From HK1 sp965221725 (GTDB lineage: Bacteria > Pseudomonadota > Gammaproteobacteria > HK1), in the NCBI GenBank assembly GCA_965221725.1, contig OZ244909.1, positions 3,844,001 through 3,908,000 of the forward strand: 64,000 bases of DNA, written 5' to 3'. Positions 61,604 through 64,000 of this stretch are shown here, piece by piece; positions within the stretch are counted from its first letter, which is position 1; every line of letters starts with the position of its first letter. The notes below the pieces were generated by a model that worked only from the letters and a program-made list of their open reading frames with translations, was not told where the DNA came from and did no database searches. A program made the position numbers and the translations under genes.

Positions 61604-64000
61604 ATGGCGTATACCTTTACCGAGAAGAAGCGTATTCGGAAGGATTTCGGCAAGCGGTCGAGCATTCTCGACGTGCCGTATCTACTCGCGATTCAGATCG
61701 ATTCCTACCGCGACTTTCTCCAGGAGGGAGCCGAGTCGGGTGATCGGGAGGACGGGGGCCTGCATGCGGCGTTCAAGTCCGTCTTCCCGATCGAAAGCTA
61801 TTCCGGAGATGCAGCGCTCGAATACGTGCGCTATCGGCTTGAGAAGCCCATATTCGATGTGAGCGAATGCCGGCTTCGTGGCAAGACTTACGCCGCGTCC
61901 CTGCGCGTGACGTTGAGGCTGGTGCTCTACGAAAAGGAGGCTGGAAGCGGTCGCGGGTCCAAGGTCGTCGAGCGGGTGGTGAAGGCCGTCAAGGAGCAGG
62001 AGGTCTACATGGGCGAGATACCGCTCATGACCGACACCGGAACCTTCATCATCAATGGCACCGAGCGTGTCATCGTCGCCCAGCTTCACCGTTCGCCCGG
62101 TGTGTTCTTCGAGCATGATCGGGGTAAGACGCATTCGTCTGGAAAACTTCTGTTCTCCGCCAGGGTCATCCCGTACCGAGGATCCTGGCTCGATTTTGAA
62201 TTCGATCCAAAGGATCTCGTGCATGTTCGGATCGATCGCCGCCGGAAGCTCCCGGCGACAATTCTCCTGCGCGCTCTCGGCTACTCCACCGAGGAGATCC
62301 TGGCGCTGTTTTTCGATTTCAACTCTTTCGATCTCACGCCGGACGGCTTGCGGTTCAAGTTCGTACCGGATCGGTTGCGCGGCGATGTTGCCGCGTTCGA
62401 CATCAGGGACAAGGAAGGCGCGGTGCTCGTGGAAGCCGGACGGAGAATAACCGCGCGACACATCAGGCAGATTACCAAGGCGGGCCTCGACTTGCTCGAG
62501 GTTGATGACGATTATGCGTTCGGTAAGTACCTCGGCCGTGACGTTGTGGATACGGAGACGGGAGAGATCATCGCGAATGCAAACGACGAGGTAACCGGAG
62601 AATTGCTCGGCAAGCTTCGCGAGAGTGGCGTGGAATCCTTCGAGACCCTTTATACCAACGATGTCGACCGCGGGCCGTTCATGTCGCGGACGCTTAGCAC
62701 CGATCCGACGCATAGCCAACTCGACGCCCAAGTCGAAATTTATCGGATGATGCGTCCCGGAGAACCACCCACGAAGGAGGCAGCTCAAGGGTTGTTTCAC
62801 AATCTGTTCTTCAGCGCCGAGCGATACGATATCTCCTCGGTCGGACGAATGAAGTTCAATCGGCGGATAGGTCGAAGTCGAGAGGAAGGTCCGGGAATTA
62901 TCTACGACGGGAAATACATCAAGTGCTACCTCGGTTTCGAGGAGCAGGCTATTGGGAAAGGTGCCTTCGCACGCAACGAGGTTAAGAGCAGGTGGCGGAT
63001 CACGCGGGATATGTACGACAGCGCGACCGGGAAGCTTGTTGCCAGATCGCACGAACCCGCGACAGCAGAGTTGTTGCGGCGGTTACTCAAGACCGGTCAC
63101 GAGTCGGTCGACGTGTTCCAAACCCGCCGGGATGACGAGATGCTGACCCGTCTCGTTCTGGAAAATGGCGGCGAGTCCGACATCATTGAGGCTCTCAAGA
63201 CTCTTGTCGACATCAAGAACGGCATCGGCATGGTCGACGACATCGATCATCTTGGGAACCGCCGTATTCGCAGCGTCGGCGAGATGGCGGAGAACCAGTT
63301 TCGTATCGGCTTGGTGCGGGTCGAGCGCGCGGTCAAGGAGCGCCTGAGTTTGGCTGAGACGGAAGAACTCATGCCGCAGGAGCTCATCAACGCCAAGCCG
63401 GTTTCGGCCGTGGTCAAGGAGTTCTTCGGATCGAGCCAGTTGTCGCAGTTCATGGATCAGAATAACCCGCTTTCAGAGGTCACTCACAAGCGCAGGGTCT
63501 CGGCGCTCGGTCCGGGCGGGCTGACGCGCGAGCGGGCCGGATTCGAGGTTCGCGATGTTCACCCCACCCACTACGGGCGGGTTTGTACCATCGAGACCCC
63601 GGAGGGTCCGAACATCGGTCTCATCAACTCGCTGGCGGTATATGCGCGGACGAATCGGTACGGTTTTCTCGAAACGCCATATCGAAAGGTCGAAAAGGGC
63701 CAGGTCACCGACGAGATCGATTATCTGTCTGCTATTGAGGAGGGCCAGTATGTCATCGCGCAAGCCAATACGACGCTCGACGACGACGGGAGGCTGATCG
63801 ACACTCTCGTGACCTGTCGTCACCAGAACGAGGCCACGCTTTCTTCGCCGGAGCGTGTGCAGTACATGGATGTGTCGCCGAAGCAGATCGTGTCGGTGGC
63901 GGCGTCGCTGATTCCGTTTCTGGAGCACGACGATGCGAACCGGGCATTGATGGGTTCGAATATGCAGCGTCAGGCGGTGCCGACCTTGAAGACCGAAAAG
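61604..64000 (+). CDS. rpoB: RNA polymerase beta subunit, 3' end outside the window
   Basis: The first 799 codons of RpoB, open to the end of the window. It begins MAYTFTEKKRIRKDFGKRSS, and RSPGVFFEHDRGKTHSSGKL, MKFNRRIG, and VCTIETPEGPNIGLINSLA are in place. The rifampicin-binding region reads FFGSSQLSQFMDQNNPLSEV then THKRRVSALGPGG, with the Asp, His and Ser of the sensitive type at the three classic resistance positions. The 190 bp upstream, after rplL, hold no gene. The ATG at 61604 follows GAGGATGAG. Confidence 0.98.
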   Translation, partial: MAYTFTEKKRIRKDFGKRSSILDVPYLLAIQIDSYRDFLQEGAESGDREDGGLHAAFKSVFPIESYSGDAALEYVRYRLEKPIFDVSECRLRGKTYAASLRVTLRLVLYEKEAGSGRGSKVVERVVKAVKEQEVYMGEIPLMTDTGTFIINGTERVIVAQLHRSPGVFFEHDRGKTHSSGKLLFSARVIPYRGSWLDFEFDPKDLVHVRIDRRRKLPATILLRALGYSTEEILALFFDFNSFDLTPDGLRFKFVPDRLRGDVAAFDIRDKEGAVLVEAGRRITARHIRQITKAGLDLLEVDDDYAFGKYLGRDVVDTETGEIIANANDEVTGELLGKLRESGVESFETLYTNDVDRGPFMSRTLSTDPTHSQLDAQVEIYRMMRPGEPPTKEAAQGLFHNLFFSAERYDISSVGRMKFNRRIGRSREEGPGIIYDGKYIKCYLGFEEQAIGKGAFARNEVKSRWRITRDMYDSATGKLVARSHEPATAELLRRLLKTGHESVDVFQTRRDDEMLTRLVLENGGESDIIEALKTLVDIKNGIGMVDDIDHLGNRRIRSVGEMAENQFRIGLVRVERAVKERLSLAETEELMPQELINAKPVSAVVKEFFGSSQLSQFMDQNNPLSEVTHKRRVSALGPGGLTRERAGFEVRDVHPTHYGRVCTIETPEGPNIGLINSLAVYARTNRYGFLETPYRKVEKGQVTDEIDYLSAIEEGQYVIAQANTTLDDDGRLIDTLVTCRHQNEATLSSPERVQYMDVSPKQIVSVAASLIPFLEHDDANRALMGSNMQRQAVPTLKTEK

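Noticed and set aside
61682..63052. Minus-strand open frame of 456 codons opposite rpoB
   Set aside because: It lies wholly inside the rpoB coding region, which matches its family throughout; no domain is recognisable in the reverse frame.

Overview
The window is GC-rich bacterial chromosome with very compact, strand-switching operons. Its backbone gene orders are proteobacterial and look gamma- or betaproteobacterial: fmt-rsmB-DUF4390-ntrY-ntrX-trkA-trkH, def divergent from dprA, topA-purE-tsaC-hemF, and tRNA-Tyr/Gly/Thr-tuf-tRNA-Trp-secE-nusG-rplKAJL-rpoB. That placement is inferred from gene order and protein motifs only; no database search was run. Several genes appear to start with GTG or TTG where these overlap the previous stop codon or sit at the right distance from a Shine-Dalgarno sequence.

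Layout. 0.4-7.3 kb: a catabolic set with a sugar-type ABC binding protein, a family I CoA-transferase, a GMC oxidoreductase, an SDR and a DUF993 aldolase-like protein. 7.5-12.7 kb: a complete branched-chain-type ABC importer (livK-H-M-G-F order on the minus strand). 12.9-15.5 kb: a TrpB2-like enzyme and a zinc alcohol dehydrogenase. 15.5-17.0 kb: a truncated NYN-domain gene and a Uma2-type nuclease. 17.1-25.1 kb: a regulon for aerobic CoA-thioester breakdown of an aromatic acid. It holds RidA, a monooxygenase/Old-Yellow-Enzyme fusion, an SDR, a MarR regulator, an enoyl-CoA hydratase, an acyl-CoA dehydrogenase and an aryl-CoA ligase, and 2-aminobenzoate (anthranilate) is the best substrate guess. 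25.4-28.2 kb: a UbiD-type decarboxylase divergent from an MFS exporter. 28.7-35.5 kb: a molybdenum hydroxylase operon of the CO-dehydrogenase type (coxG-S-L-M, then a MoxR ATPase and a VWA protein), with a HicB/HicA toxin-antitoxin pair inserted between the ATPase and the VWA gene. 35.8-38.1 kb: an aminotransferase and a class 1B-like dihydroorotate dehydrogenase. 38.2-54.6 kb: housekeeping genes for K+ uptake, NtrYX, RsmB, Fmt, Def, DprA, TopA, PurE, TsaC and HemF. 54.5-56.1 kb: an insertion sequence with a frameshifted transposase that has replaced the 3' end of hemF. 56.1-64.0 kb: the translation/transcription operon, ending inside rpoB.

The most unusual signals are as follows. (1) A dispersed family of short intergenic elements has inverted ends around the core GGTGAAATTTC. 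It is found right after stop codons, and one copy seems to supply the start codon of rsmB. (2) hicBA is translationally coupled inside the cox accessory operon. (3) tuf has a codon usage wholly unlike its neighbours (no ATC codons, several ATA), reverting to the local style in the last codons. (4) The insertion sequence abuts the promoter of the tRNA-tuf operon and extends HemF. (5) A second short repeat family lies inside the liv operon and in the 5' region of the oxidoreductase gene.
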